In this document: piece after piece, positions 6,708 through 16,035 of the stretch | Position numbering within the stretch: the stretch's first letter is position 1 | Layout: every line of letters begins with the position of its first letter | Source: Phycisphaerae bacterium | GTDB taxonomy: Bacteria; Planctomycetota; Phycisphaerae; Sedimentisphaerales; Anaerobacaceae | Assembly (NCBI GenBank): GCA_030601745.1 | Contig: JAUWBI010000006.1 | Span: 1 to 64,000 of the forward strand | DNA: 64,000 nt | Direction: 5' to 3' | Position numbers and translations under genes: made by a program | The notes under the pieces: model-generated | The model's input: the letters and a program-made list of their open reading frames with translations, nothing else | Databases searched by the model: none | Told to the model about the DNA's origin: nothing

Positions 6708-8024
6708 ATGCAGGTAACAGCCGTGCAGAAAATACTATTCATAATCTTTCTCTTATTGGCAAGCCGTTCCTCCTTTGCTGTCGTATCTCCCAAGTGGTGG
6801 GGTGACAACCGAGCCATATATGCCTCATTCGACCTTTCGGGCGCGGGCGGGCCTCTGATGAAGTTTCCCAGCGATGATATCAAGAAAAAGCTGGGGACAT
6901 TCCGCAATCTGCCGGTGCTTCTGCAGGAGGCCCGGAGGTTGGGCTGTAACTGCGTTTATCTGATAAGTTACTGGCAGCCGAACTATGCCGGGAATAAAGG
7001 GGACTACGAAATACGAACCGACCTCGGCGGGCCGGACGCTTTCAAGGACGGAGTCGCAAAAATTCATAAACAGGGCGGCAAGATTATACTGTATCTGGAA
7101 CCGTTTATTATCACCAGGACAAGCAAAGCGGGACGGAACCACGGCAGAGACTGGTGTATGAAGGATGCCAAAGGCAATCCTCAAACCTATTACGGCAGGA
7201 GCCGATTCTTTCTTATGTGGCCCGGCGAAGGGTCCGGATGGACAGATTATATATGTGGTGTAGCGGAAAAAATGGTGCGCCTTTATGGAGTAGATGGTTT
7301 TCATCTCGACTCGTACGGCTGTCAATGGGACCTTAAGGACAGCGACCCCAGGCACGCCGGCTCTTTTAACAAAGGCGCGATAAGGTTGGTCCGAAAGATG
7401 AGGGCACGGATTCAAAGGATAAAACCGGATGCGATAATTATCTTAGAGTGCTGTGAGCGCACCAAGCTTCTGGATGTTTGTGACGGCGGCCAAATTGAAT
7501 CCGGAGCCTGGCTGTATTCGCCGGTAAAGGTTCTGAATGAAAAGCCGTGGGTGGCGCAGCGCAAGTACAAGGCGTTTACTTCTCACTACTCGATGGAAGA
7601 GATGGATAAGATTTTTGAGATGGGCTATAACTTTTCGTTGTCGCCGTGGTGGTTTGAAACCAATACATCGGAAAAAGACTTTCGAAAGATGCACGAACAT
7701 ATAAAGAAACCGGATGAATGGCTAAGGCGAATGCGCATTCTGTGGAACTGGGACAACCTGTTGTATATTAACAAGGTACCCAGGCCCGGCAATATTGACC
7801 TGTTCCAATTGCGACGTGACCTGGAGATGCGGCAGTACGTAAAGCCGAAACCGGAGTACTTAGAGACAGATGCTTATTGGGAGGCAGTAAATGCCTACGA
7901 ACCTCTGGTAAGAAAGCTCTTGAAAAGCAGCAGCCCCGTAAAGACACAGCAACAATATCTGCGCGAGAAACTCGAACGCTTGAAGCAGTCAATATTGTCG
8001 AAACCAACGGCGAAATCGCCGTAA
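6708..8024 (+). CDS. Secreted TIM-barrel, glycoside-hydrolase-like protein
   Basis: A 438-residue exported protein with a signal peptide at 1-24 (ILFIIFLLLASRSSFA). The body reads like an alpha-amylase or GH-D type (beta/alpha)8 barrel: LGCNCVYLISYW (about beta1), GGKIILYLEPFI (about 127-138), GVDGFHLDSYG (about 195-205, likely carrying a catalytic-site Asp) and DAIIILECCER (about 238-248). The C-terminal 60 residues are charged and helical. It resembles uncharacterised glycosidase-like domains of the DUF6259 kind, but I cannot name a GH family with confidence. The ATG at 6708 fits the signal peptide; a GTG at 6723 is an alternative. It stands alone, ahead of tRNA-Lys. Confidence 0.7.
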   Translation: MQVTAVQKILFIIFLLLASRSSFAVVSPKWWGDNRAIYASFDLSGAGGPLMKFPSDDIKKKLGTFRNLPVLLQEARRLGCNCVYLISYWQPNYAGNKGDYEIRTDLGGPDAFKDGVAKIHKQGGKIILYLEPFIITRTSKAGRNHGRDWCMKDAKGNPQTYYGRSRFFLMWPGEGSGWTDYICGVAEKMVRLYGVDGFHLDSYGCQWDLKDSDPRHAGSFNKGAIRLVRKMRARIQRIKPDAIIILECCERTKLLDVCDGGQIESGAWLYSPVKVLNEKPWVAQRKYKAFTSHYSMEEMDKIFEMGYNFSLSPWWFETNTSEKDFRKMHEHIKKPDEWLRRMRILWNWDNLLYINKVPRPGNIDLFQLRRDLEMRQYVKPKPEYLETDAYWEAVNAYEPLVRKLLKSSSPVKTQQQYLREKLERLKQSILSKPTAKSP

Positions 8025-8063
8025 AAGGCCATTAGCGGATTAAGAGAACTACGCCTAATTTTC

Positions 8064-8092
8064 TTGCAATACCGGCCTGTTGGATGTAGAAT
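8064..8092 (+). promoter_or_regulatory. Promoter of tRNA-Lys
   Basis: TTGCAA (8064-8069), a 17-base spacer and TAGAAT (8087-8092) place transcription start about 15-20 bases before the mature tRNA. Confidence 0.5.
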
Positions 8093-8115
8093 AAGCGGAA
8101 ATTTGCTGGTAGTCA

Positions 8116-8188
8116 GGGCGATTAGCTCAGTTGGTAGAGCAGCTGACTCTTAATCAGCAGGTCACAGGTTCGAGCCCTGTATCGCTCA
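8116..8188 (+). tRNA. tRNA-Lys (anticodon CTT)
   Basis: The 73-nt sequence folds as a full cloverleaf. The acceptor GGGCGAT pairs with ATCGCTC (one G-T pair), followed by TA and the D arm GCTCAGTTGGTAGAGC. The anticodon stem GCTGA/TCAGC encloses the loop CTCTTAA, and the T arm is ACAGG-TTCGAGC-CCTGT. The discriminator base is A, and CCA is not encoded (followed by TTAAA). Confidence 0.97.
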
Positions 8189-8262
8189 TTAAAAACGCGG
8201 ATTTCTCCTGGTATCCCTGAATTTTGAAATTTTTTCAATAATTTGAGCCCCTGAAGAAAGTA

Positions 8263-8796
8263 ATGAATGAAAAAATGATAACTATTTTCGGGACAGGCAA
8301 AGCAGAACCCGGCGATTCGACTTATACGCTGGCTTACGAAACGGGCAAACTGCTGGCTCAGGCCGGCTTCACCATCGCCAACGGCGGATATGGCGGGACA
8401 ATGTTAGCTGCAGCCAAAGGAGCGGCCGAGGCTGGCGGTGAAATTATTGGTGTCACCTGCTCGGCTTTCAAAGGAAAGCCCAATGAATATATCAGCCGTG
8501 AAATTGTTGCCGATTCGCTCGACGAACGACTTGATACGTTGATAAAACTGGGGCAGGGATATGTCGTGCTGCCCGGCGGAACGGGAACGCTGCTGGAATT
8601 AGCAAAGGTCTGGGAATTAAAAAACAAAGGATTTCTCGAAGCAGATAAACCGATTATACTTGTAGGCGGATTCTGGAAGCCGCTGGTCGATTTGATTGCA
8701 GCCGACGACCCCGACAGCAGCCGATATATAAAGCAGGCGGATGGGCCAGGACAGGTTGTAGAATTGATTCGGCCACAAGCGGATATTCGATATTGA
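8263..8796 (+). CDS. LOG-family / TIGR00725-type Rossmann protein
   Basis: A 177-residue cytoplasmic protein of the lysine-decarboxylase-like LOG superfamily. The signature PGGTGTLLE (about 106-114) and the glycine-rich loop NGGYGGTMLAAAKGA (about 40-54) bind a nucleotide or phosphate. Members act as nucleotide 5'-monophosphate phosphoribohydrolases or, in the TIGR00725 branch, as possible molybdenum-cofactor carriers. The substrate cannot be decided here. The ATG at 8263 is followed by another at 8275. The next gene overlaps or follows by a few bases, suggesting a two-gene transcript. Confidence 0.85.
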   Translation: MNEKMITIFGTGKAEPGDSTYTLAYETGKLLAQAGFTIANGGYGGTMLAAAKGAAEAGGEIIGVTCSAFKGKPNEYISREIVADSLDERLDTLIKLGQGYVVLPGGTGTLLELAKVWELKNKGFLEADKPIILVGGFWKPLVDLIAADDPDSSRYIKQADGPGQVVELIRPQADIRY

Positions 8797-8804
8797 TTAT
8801 TGAT

Positions 8805-9755
8805 ATGGGCAAGAGAGTCGCAATTTTGATTTTGGCGTTTTTTATAAGCACTGTCCCGATAGCATCGGGATTTGGCGCAGGTCCGGTTAGAAGTAAGTCG
8901 CCAAAGGTCCGCCCGAGGCGGACCGTGGCCCCGGTGCGGACTTCTAACGGGACAGTAACGGCCCGCAAAACTCCGCTGCGGGAGGGCTTTGTCCTGACCG
9001 GCGTTGACGGCAAATTGACCAGTACCGACAGCAATGACATACGGTTCCAGGACAGCAACGAGGGTTCCCAAAGCCAATATATCGGCTTTGGGCTTCCCAA
9101 TAGATGGTTCTTTGAATTTGACTCAGACATAAGCGATGATAAAGCCGTTGTCAAAGCCGGGACAGGCCTGGAACTGCTGCCGTCGTCGACACTGGAAAAG
9201 ATGACCGCTGATGTGGAAAAGCATTCCGCCGCAACCTACAGACTCTGGGGCAGAGTGACCAAATACAAGGGCAGGAATTTTATATTCCCCATTTATTTTT
9301 TGCCGCTCAGCAAAACAAAGAGGCCCCCGCCGTCAACATTACAAGAATCGCGGGAAAAGACCGGGCCAACTCTCAATGACCCGAACGATGCGTTAACCAT
9401 ACCGAAAGAGATATTAGAGAAGCTCAAAACAAGGAAAATCCTCCGCCCGGAGCAGTTGAAAAAGCCGTTGGAATTGAAGCAGGATTCTATCTTAGCTGAC
9501 AGGACCGGCTTTGTAGTCAGGCAAGGCGAGGGCCGACTTGTATTTGTCTTTGATGCTCTCGGCCGGAACGTCCAGCAGATTACACTTCGGCTGCTGCCCT
9601 GCCAAGCCCTGGAGTCGGCCGAGCAAGAGCAATCTACCGAGGCGGATGCCTTGCGATTCAAAATAGCAGGGATTCTAACGAAATATAAAGGCAATCACTA
9701 TCTGCTATTAGAGCGGACAACAAGAGTTTACAGTCACGGCAACTTCGGCAGATAA
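8805..9755 (+). CDS. Secreted protein of unknown function with paired Y-K-G-N motifs
   Basis: I do not recognise this protein. The ATG at 8805 gives a clear signal peptide (MGKRVAILILAFFISTVPIA); a TTG at 8793, overlapping the upstream stop, is the alternative. It has a basic low-complexity segment (about 25-55). A related motif then appears twice: LWGRVTKYKGRNFIFPIYF in the middle and IAGILTKYKGNHYLLLERT at the C-terminus. This duplication suggests two copies of a small beta-rich domain that are joined by a Pro/Lys-rich linker. It is probably periplasmic or envelope-associated. It follows the LOG gene directly and ends ahead of a repeat-filled spacer before hisD. Confidence 0.65.
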   Translation: MGKRVAILILAFFISTVPIASGFGAGPVRSKSPKVRPRRTVAPVRTSNGTVTARKTPLREGFVLTGVDGKLTSTDSNDIRFQDSNEGSQSQYIGFGLPNRWFFEFDSDISDDKAVVKAGTGLELLPSSTLEKMTADVEKHSAATYRLWGRVTKYKGRNFIFPIYFLPLSKTKRPPPSTLQESREKTGPTLNDPNDALTIPKEILEKLKTRKILRPEQLKKPLELKQDSILADRTGFVVRQGEGRLVFVFDALGRNVQQITLRLLPCQALESAEQEQSTEADALRFKIAGILTKYKGNHYLLLERTTRVYSHGNFGR

Positions 9756-9759
9756 AACG

Positions 9760-9915
9760 GAAAAAGTAAAAAATTAACCGCAGAGAACGCAAAGAGCGCA
9801 GAGAAAGAAAAGAATTAGCCACAGAGGACACAGAGAAAGAAGAGAATAGAAGGAAAAGAATATGGATTCCTGCTTTCGCAGGAATGACAATACCAAAAAC
9901 CCAGCGGCCTCAGCG
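9760..9915. repeat. Dispersed repeat block before hisD
   Basis: Bases 9774-9850 are a run of the cgcagag/gccacagag/gacacagag family seen elsewhere in the window. Bases 9869-9888 hold the hairpin ATTCCTGC-TTTC-GCAGGAAT, a form of the ATTCCCGCGAAAGCGGGAAT repeat found at 45417-45436. Confidence 0.6.
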
Positions 9916-9946
9916 AACGATACAGTAAAAAGATAAGGCAAAAAGT

Positions 9947-11257
9947 GTGAGCGACGAATTTGACCAAATTCTTATTTTCTCATCCCAGCCGGATTTTGTG
10001 GACAGATTAACAAAAATACGCGCAGGAGTATTTGAAGCCACGCACTTCAATTATGGTAGCGATGAGGACGAGCAATTAGATGCCATTCTTGATGAGGTCA
10101 GTCGAAGAGGGGATGCAGCAATCGCGGAATTTACAGAGAGGTTTGACGGGGTTAAATTGTCCCCTGAACAATTTCGTGTTTCTAAGGAAGATTTAGCGAA
10201 AGCTCACAATGAAATTGACCCTCAACTTTTGAAATCAATTCGTCAGGCGATTGGAAATGTAAAGAAGTATCAGACTGAAATCTTCATCGGGAACAAAAAT
10301 ACTCATCCCGGAATAAAATATACGCCCATAAAAAGGGTTGGGATATGTGTGCCAGGAGCGTCAGCTCCATTGCCTTCCACAGTAATAATGACAGCCGTTC
10401 CAGCGCAGGTCGCCGGTGTGAGGGAAATTGTAGTGGTTTCGCCGCCAAAGTATGATGGCGATATCCATCCGGCAACTTTAGGTGTTTGCTACGAATTGGG
10501 AATCTATGAAGTCTATCGAATTGGCGGCGCTCAGGCCGTGATGGCTTTAGCAAAGGGAACTGAAAGAATTAAACCTAACGTTGATAAGATTGTAGGGCCA
10601 GGCAATCAGTGGGTACAGATGGCTAAGAAAAAAGTGTTAGGGCTGGTCGGTATTGACTCTATAGCTGGACCGAGCGAAGTTCTCATAATTGCAAATGATA
10701 AGGCAAATCCTGCCTGGGTAGCTGCTGATATGTTAAGTCAAACAGAGCACGACCCAGGAAGTGCAGTTTTGTTTACTGATTCGCAGAAGTTTGCCGAGAA
10801 CGTCCTTGATGAGCTTAAAAAACAGGTAAAACAACTACAAAGAGCAGGACGAACACTCGAATGCTTGAAGAAATACGGCGGCATTGTTATGTTTGACAAT
10901 ATGGGGGATGTAACTGACTGGGCAAATCTTTTAGCGGCTGAGCATTTAGAAATCCAGTGCGGTGATGAAAGTAGAAAAATTGCAGATAAAATCGAAAATG
11001 CCGGTGCAATATTTATTGGCGAATACTCACCTGTCGCAGTTGGTGATTACTGGGCCGGGCCAAGTCATACTTTACCAACAGGCAGAGGAGCAAGGTTCTC
11101 CAGTGCACTTACCAGCAACGACTTTGTCAAATCCATAAGTATTATCGAATACGATAAAAAGAAATTAGCTGAAAGTGCCGACGATATTATCCGCTTAGCC
11201 GAGGCCGAAGGGCTCGACGCCCACGCAAAAAGCGTAAGAATCCGACAGCAGCAGTGA
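9947..11257 (+). CDS. hisD: Histidinol dehydrogenase
   Basis: HisD oxidises L-histidinol to L-histidine in two NAD-dependent steps, the last of histidine biosynthesis. The 436-residue length is standard. Recognisable blocks are [33 protein letters not shown], the signature [30 protein letters not shown], and [12 protein letters not shown] with the zinc-ligand His. The C-terminal [16 protein letters not shown] is also typical. Translation starts at a GTG (9947) preceded by AAGG. No other his genes lie nearby, so the pathway is dispersed in this genome. Confidence 0.97.
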   Translation: [436 protein letters not shown]

Positions 11258-11272
11258 ACCTGCAATTACGTG

Positions 11273-12034
11273 CTACAATCCCCAGTCAAGCTTGTCCTTA
11301 TGCCACCAGTAAAACCTGCCCAATAGATGAGCTGCCACCATTGCAAGATAAATAAATGCTATTTTTTGATAAATAAATGCTGCGCCTAAGAGATAATCCA
11401 AAAGCATGCAAATATAAAATGGGGTCTGCCGCAAAGCGTGGGTTTTTGGCAAATTAGATATGATTGGGGCAACCAGTCCGCCAAGGGCACAAAAGACTAA
11501 AATCAGTCCGCAGTACGGGAAAAATGTTCTGAATATCGAGCGAATAATTACTATCGGATTCAGTGCATCGACCGAATCAAACAAGACTACTGTTAACAAC
11601 ACCATCGGAAGAAAGAAGAATCCGTATGCCGACAACAACCAAAACAATAAATCGGTTCGTTCGGTAATGATATAATATATAGCTGCCGGACAAAAGCAAA
11701 CAGCGACACTGCCTAACATAAGAAACAATTGAGAAAGAAGATCGCCTCTATCAGGCGCATTATAAGTTGAAATATCCGGCGCGCGCCAGCCGCCTTTGGA
11801 ACTATGAAAAACACAATGCCCAATGTAATAAAAGACGTAGCCAACAAGCAGCATATAAAGCACCAGAGCCACTATGCCGAAATAAATAAAGACGAGTTTC
11901 TTAATTAACAGCGGCACAAGCAGAAAAATTACGAGGTGAATTATACCCGATACGCTCGTTGGATAGAGCAATATGTCGATGAGCCACGGCAGTTTGCGTT
12001 TGACCACCAACTGAGGTTCTTCAATTATTTTCAC
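11273..12034 (-). CDS. Multispanning membrane protein, paralogue of the upstream gene
   Basis: A 253-residue integral membrane protein with about five or six hydrophobic segments. From KRKLPWLIDILLYPTSVSGI onward it matches, block for block, the membrane part of the gene just upstream, including GGWRAPD versus GGLRAPE, the YGFFFLPM versus YGVFFFPM turn, and the closing LLGRFYWxxxxKLxW. It lacks the zinc ribbons of its paralogue. The pair therefore arose by tandem duplication followed by loss or gain of the ribbon region. The start is a GTG at 12034, 39 bases after the preceding stop. Function unknown. Confidence 0.75.
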   Translation of the reverse strand: MKIIEEPQLVVKRKLPWLIDILLYPTSVSGIIHLVIFLLVPLLIKKLVFIYFGIVALVLYMLLVGYVFYYIGHCVFHSSKGGWRAPDISTYNAPDRGDLLSQLFLMLGSVAVCFCPAAIYYIITERTDLLFWLLSAYGFFFLPMVLLTVVLFDSVDALNPIVIIRSIFRTFFPYCGLILVFCALGGLVAPIISNLPKTHALRQTPFYICMLLDYLLGAAFIYQKIAFIYLAMVAAHLLGRFYWWHKDKLDWGL

Positions 12035-12073
12035 TTCCAGCTATCTCTCCAACTTATCAGTCAAAAACAAGTA

Positions 12074-13204
12074 TTAAACTTCCCAGTAGAGTTTTTCCTG
12101 ATACCGCCAATAGAATCGGCCTAATAGATGCCCCGCCACAAGTAACAGCCAAATGTAAACTATGATAATAATAAGGTTATAAACTAAAAGTGGCCCCAAC
12201 AAAGTCGATCCTGTACGTACAGCCGCCAAAGCCGACCCCATGAGAACTATAACAAGTAAAACAGCAAGGCCATAAAACAGTATGACAAGTCCACAGTATT
12301 GGAAAAAGGTGCTGATTATCGAGCGTATGAGCAATATTGGGTTCAACCCTCTGACCGACTCGAACATAACAGCGGCCAATATTCCCATCGGGAAAAAGAA
12401 AACCCCATAGGTCAGCAATGACCAGAAAATTACGCCGTTTATTTCATTATTGGAAAAATAGCTATAGCCGCGATAAAAGGTTACCGGCCCAAAGAAAAAG
12501 GCATAACAAACAAACAGTCTAAGAAATTGCCAGAACATATCGCCCAGACCTGGGGCGTTCCCTAATGTCTCAGGTGCTCGCAATCCACCGGCGGCACTAT
12601 CACGTATGCATTCAGCAAAATACCAATATATATATAAACGAATGGGAATTTTTATAAAAAAGCCTGGGATCGATATGAAAAAACCAAATGGGCCAAGTAA
12701 GTCTGCTGCAATATCAATTAGTAATGGTATTAAGATTATAATCGCAAGAGTTATCAGGCCTGGTACACTGACGGGATAGAGGAATATATCGATAATCCAC
12801 GGCAGCTTGCGTTCGCCAGTTTGTTCGGTTTCGTCTACTGGTATTTTCCCCTCAAGCCTTTGCAGCGCTTCAATGCTCTTATCGGATACGTCATCCTCTC
12901 TACGTGGTTCAATTGGGGTTTTCTTTGTTTCTACCGGTTTTTTTTCTGATGGGACTTCCACATAACAGCCACATTTAGAACATTCTATGAGTTTTCCTCT
13001 TGAGCTTTCCGGTACTTCTATGTCTTCGTCACACGTTGAACATTTGAAACTCACCCTACCTGTGCGCTCTGCTTCTCCTGGAACAACAATTATACTTTTA
13101 CATTTTGGGCATTTTCCTTTTTTGCCGGCGTGTATTTTGGGGACGCTGATTTTCTGGCCGCAGTTTTTGCAGTGGAACCTAATTACAGACTCTGGCTCCT
13201 TCAC
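12074..13204 (-). CDS. Double zinc-ribbon (MJ0042-like) membrane protein
   Basis: About 376 residues. Two N-terminal zinc ribbons are visible: CKNC...CPKC (about 12-35) and CSTC...CSKC (about 55-78). A charged linker follows, and then about six membrane segments from residue 135. Ribbons of the type C-x2-C-G-x-K/D-I-x-V-P are common in Planctomycetes, fused to many membrane proteins. I chose GTG at 13204, because GGAAGG lies 7 bases upstream; a TTG at 13210 is the alternative. The gene follows alaS by about 40 bases and precedes its ribbon-less paralogue, so all three may share a transcript. Function unknown; a metal- or nucleic-acid-sensing membrane role would be guesswork. Confidence 0.75.
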   Translation of the reverse strand: MKEPESVIRFHCKNCGQKISVPKIHAGKKGKCPKCKSIIVVPGEAERTGRVSFKCSTCDEDIEVPESSRGKLIECSKCGCYVEVPSEKKPVETKKTPIEPRREDDVSDKSIEALQRLEGKIPVDETEQTGERKLPWIIDIFLYPVSVPGLITLAIIILIPLLIDIAADLLGPFGFFISIPGFFIKIPIRLYIYWYFAECIRDSAAGGLRAPETLGNAPGLGDMFWQFLRLFVCYAFFFGPVTFYRGYSYFSNNEINGVIFWSLLTYGVFFFPMGILAAVMFESVRGLNPILLIRSIISTFFQYCGLVILFYGLAVLLVIVLMGSALAAVRTGSTLLGPLLVYNLIIIIVYIWLLLVAGHLLGRFYWRYQEKLYWEV

Positions 13205-13246
13205 CTTCAAGCCTTCCTTCCAGAGCTTTGAAGTCAGAACAAGTGA

Positions 13247-15970
13247 TTATCGATTTGCTAATTTTTCCTTTATCAGTTGTGCAGCTTTTGCGAGGGCATC
13301 GTCGATTTTTTCCGGATTTTTTCCGCCGGCCTGTGCCATTTGCGGTCGCCCGCCCCCGCCGCCGTCAATTAGCGGCGCAATCGCCTTAACCAGCACGCCT
13401 GCCTTCAGGCCCCTCTTGACTAAATCATTGGTCATACCTGCCAACAGTGTTACCTTGTCGTTATCAGCAAAGCCCAGGACGACAGCAGCAGATTTTGCTT
13501 TCTTCTTGAGCATATCGATGGTCTCCCGGGCCTGTTCGACCGAAGTTGCCGACAATCGGCCAATGATTACCGATGTTTGGCCGATTTTCTCGCATTTTTC
13601 CAGAAGCCGTTTTGCTTCGGCCATAATGTCACTGCCGGCTTGTCGGGCGGCTGACTTGAGCTCCTTGGCCAGCTTTTTATTGTCCTTTATTAGCTGTTCA
13701 ACTCTGTCGGCCAGCTTTTCAGCGGGAACCTTTAGCGTCTCCGAAAGCTCATCAATAATCTCGCTTCGCTGTTCGAGAAAGCCAGCCAGCCCGGAACCGG
13801 TCAACGCGGTAATCCTGCGGACGCCGGCTGAGATGCTTTCTTCTTTGATTATCTTAAAGCCGCCGATAGAGCCGATTCTATCGACGTGAGTGCCGCCGCA
13901 AAACTCCCGGCTAAAGGCCTCACCGAGCCGGTCCTTGCCCTCGGCACCAATAGCCACCACCCGAACCTCGTTTCCATACTTTTCACCAAATAGTGCCATT
14001 GCACCGAGTTTCTGGGCCTGGTCTTTTGGCATTACCACACAGGTTACCGGCAGGTCGGCAGCAATTTTTTCCCGCACTTTATGCTCAATTTTTTTTAGCT
14101 GCCTGGCGCTCGGCGCCTTTGGATAGGTAAAGTCAAATCTCAAATAGTCCGGCCCAACGAGACTGCCCTGCTGTGCCACCGATTTGCCGAGCACCTCCTG
14201 CAGCGCCCACTGGAGCAGGTGAGTGGCGGTATGATTTTTCTTTGTCGCGTCTCTATCTTTGCTGACTATTGCTTTTACCTTGTCGCTGACACTAAATACA
14301 CCTTCAGCAACTCGGCCTCGGTGAATAACGCAGTTGGCTATCTTTGCAGTATTCTCGACAACAAAACGGCCATTGTCTGATTCTAAACGTCCGCAATCGC
14401 CGACCTGGCCGCCTGCCTCGGCATAAAAACAAGTCTTGTCAAGAATAAGGCCAACCTCGACGCCAGCTTCAATTCGACCCTCGTTTTTGAAACCCTCGTT
14501 GTCGACCCAGCCGACTATCTGACCGTCGCACTGGTCGCTGCGATATTTATGGAGGTCTTCGGTTTTCGGCAAAACGGTAACGCTAACCTTATCCGATATT
14601 GATATGGAATCCTTAACAAATGCTGCTCTTGCCCGCTTTCTCTGCTCTTCCATCAGTTTGTCAAATTTAGCCGTATCGACTTTGAGGTTGCGCTCTTTGG
14701 CCATAAGCTCGGTCAAATCAAGCGGAAAGCCATAGGTGTCGTAAAGCTGGAAGGCGTCTTCGCCACTGATGGTCCTTTCGCCGGCTCCCGCCCGCTCGGC
14801 AGCGGTGTTGAAGATTTCAATACCTCTATCGAGTGTTCTGCCAAAGCTTGCCTCTTCCGATTCAATCACCATAGCCACATAATCTGACCGCGCTTTTATC
14901 TCAACGAACGCATCGCCCAAACAATCAACAACTATCGGCACAAGTTTATACATAAACGGCTCGTGCATTCCCAGCTCCCTTCCGAACCTCGAAGCCCGGC
15001 GAAGCAGCCGGCGAATTACATAGCCCCTGCCTTCATTAGAGGGCGTTGCGCCATCGGTCATCGCAAAAGTGAGCGAGCGAATATGGTCGGATATAACCCT
15101 GAAGGCATTATCGATTCTGTTGTTCAGCTCGGACGTATATTTGTGGCCGGTTATGTCACTTAAGCAATCGGTTATCGGTATGAATAAATCGGTATCGTAG
15201 TTGCTCTTTTTTTTCTGCAGCACCGCAGCTATTCTTTCCAGGCCGGCACCGGTGTCGACGTATTTGGCACCTAAGTCAACAAGCCGGCCGTCCTCGGTGC
15301 GGTTATATTGTATAAAGACAAGATTCCACAGTTCGATAAACCGGCTGCACCCGCTGTTGACGGCGCACTTATGACCTTTTGTCTCCTTCATATCACACAT
15401 CTCCGCGCCGAGGTCGATGTGTATTTCGCTGCAAGGCCCGCAGGGACCGATATCGCCCATCTCCCAGAAATTATCTTTTTTTCCACCAAAGAGTACCCTC
15501 TCGTCTGGAATGCCTGTTACTTTTGGCCAAAGCGATTTGGCATCGCTGTCAGGTGGGGAGCTATCTTCTGCATCACCTTGAAAAACCGTTGCCCACAAGC
15601 GGTCCGGGTCGATGCCCCAAACCTCGGTAAGAAGCTCCCAGGCCCATTCGATTGCTTCTGCCTTGAAGTAATCGTCGAACGACCAATTGCCTAACATTTC
15701 AAAAAAGGTGTGGTGATACGTGTCTTTGCCCACTTCTTCAAGGTCGTTGTGTTTTCCGCTTACCCGCAGGCATTTTTGACTGTTGACCACCCGGCGGTAT
15801 TCCGGCGGGGTCAGCCCCACAAAGATATCCTTGAACTGATTCATTCCCGCATTGGCAAAAAGTAAGGTCTCGTCGCCGATGGGCACTATGGGCGAGCTGG
15901 GGACAAATTCGTGGCCTTTATTCCTGAAAAAATCTATAAAGCCGCTTCTTATTTGCTTTGCACTCAACAT
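13247..15970 (-). CDS. alaS: Alanyl-tRNA synthetase
   Basis: A full-length class II synthetase (907 residues). From the ATG at 15970 it has the catalytic core (motif 1 near FANAGMNQFKDIF), the editing domain with HTATH (580-584) and the CGGTH zinc site (691-695), and the C-terminal DHHA1 segment DGGGGGRPQMAQAGG. An upstream in-frame TTG at 15988 would add six residues and seems less likely. It charges tRNA-Ala and clears Ser/Gly mischarging. It lies downstream of recA, separated by a spacer holding a REP-like inverted repeat. Confidence 0.97.
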   Translation of the reverse strand: MLSAKQIRSGFIDFFRNKGHEFVPSSPIVPIGDETLLFANAGMNQFKDIFVGLTPPEYRRVVNSQKCLRVSGKHNDLEEVGKDTYHHTFFEMLGNWSFDDYFKAEAIEWAWELLTEVWGIDPDRLWATVFQGDAEDSSPPDSDAKSLWPKVTGIPDERVLFGGKKDNFWEMGDIGPCGPCSEIHIDLGAEMCDMKETKGHKCAVNSGCSRFIELWNLVFIQYNRTEDGRLVDLGAKYVDTGAGLERIAAVLQKKKSNYDTDLFIPITDCLSDITGHKYTSELNNRIDNAFRVISDHIRSLTFAMTDGATPSNEGRGYVIRRLLRRASRFGRELGMHEPFMYKLVPIVVDCLGDAFVEIKARSDYVAMVIESEEASFGRTLDRGIEIFNTAAERAGAGERTISGEDAFQLYDTYGFPLDLTELMAKERNLKVDTAKFDKLMEEQRKRARAAFVKDSISISDKVSVTVLPKTEDLHKYRSDQCDGQIVGWVDNEGFKNEGRIEAGVEVGLILDKTCFYAEAGGQVGDCGRLESDNGRFVVENTAKIANCVIHRGRVAEGVFSVSDKVKAIVSKDRDATKKNHTATHLLQWALQEVLGKSVAQQGSLVGPDYLRFDFTYPKAPSARQLKKIEHKVREKIAADLPVTCVVMPKDQAQKLGAMALFGEKYGNEVRVVAIGAEGKDRLGEAFSREFCGGTHVDRIGSIGGFKIIKEESISAGVRRITALTGSGLAGFLEQRSEIIDELSETLKVPAEKLADRVEQLIKDNKKLAKELKSAARQAGSDIMAEAKRLLEKCEKIGQTSVIIGRLSATSVEQARETIDMLKKKAKSAAVVLGFADNDKVTLLAGMTNDLVKRGLKAGVLVKAIAPLIDGGGGGRPQMAQAGGKNPEKIDDALAKAAQLIKEKLANR

Positions 15971-16035
15971 ATTAAAATCAAATATCAAAAATCAAATGTC
16001 AAAATTACAAATCAAAATTCAAAAATGATACAAAG

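Noticed and set aside
12987-13889. A 300-codon plus-strand open frame
   Set aside because: It crosses antisense over alaS and the zinc-ribbon gene; Ser/Phe-rich shadow.
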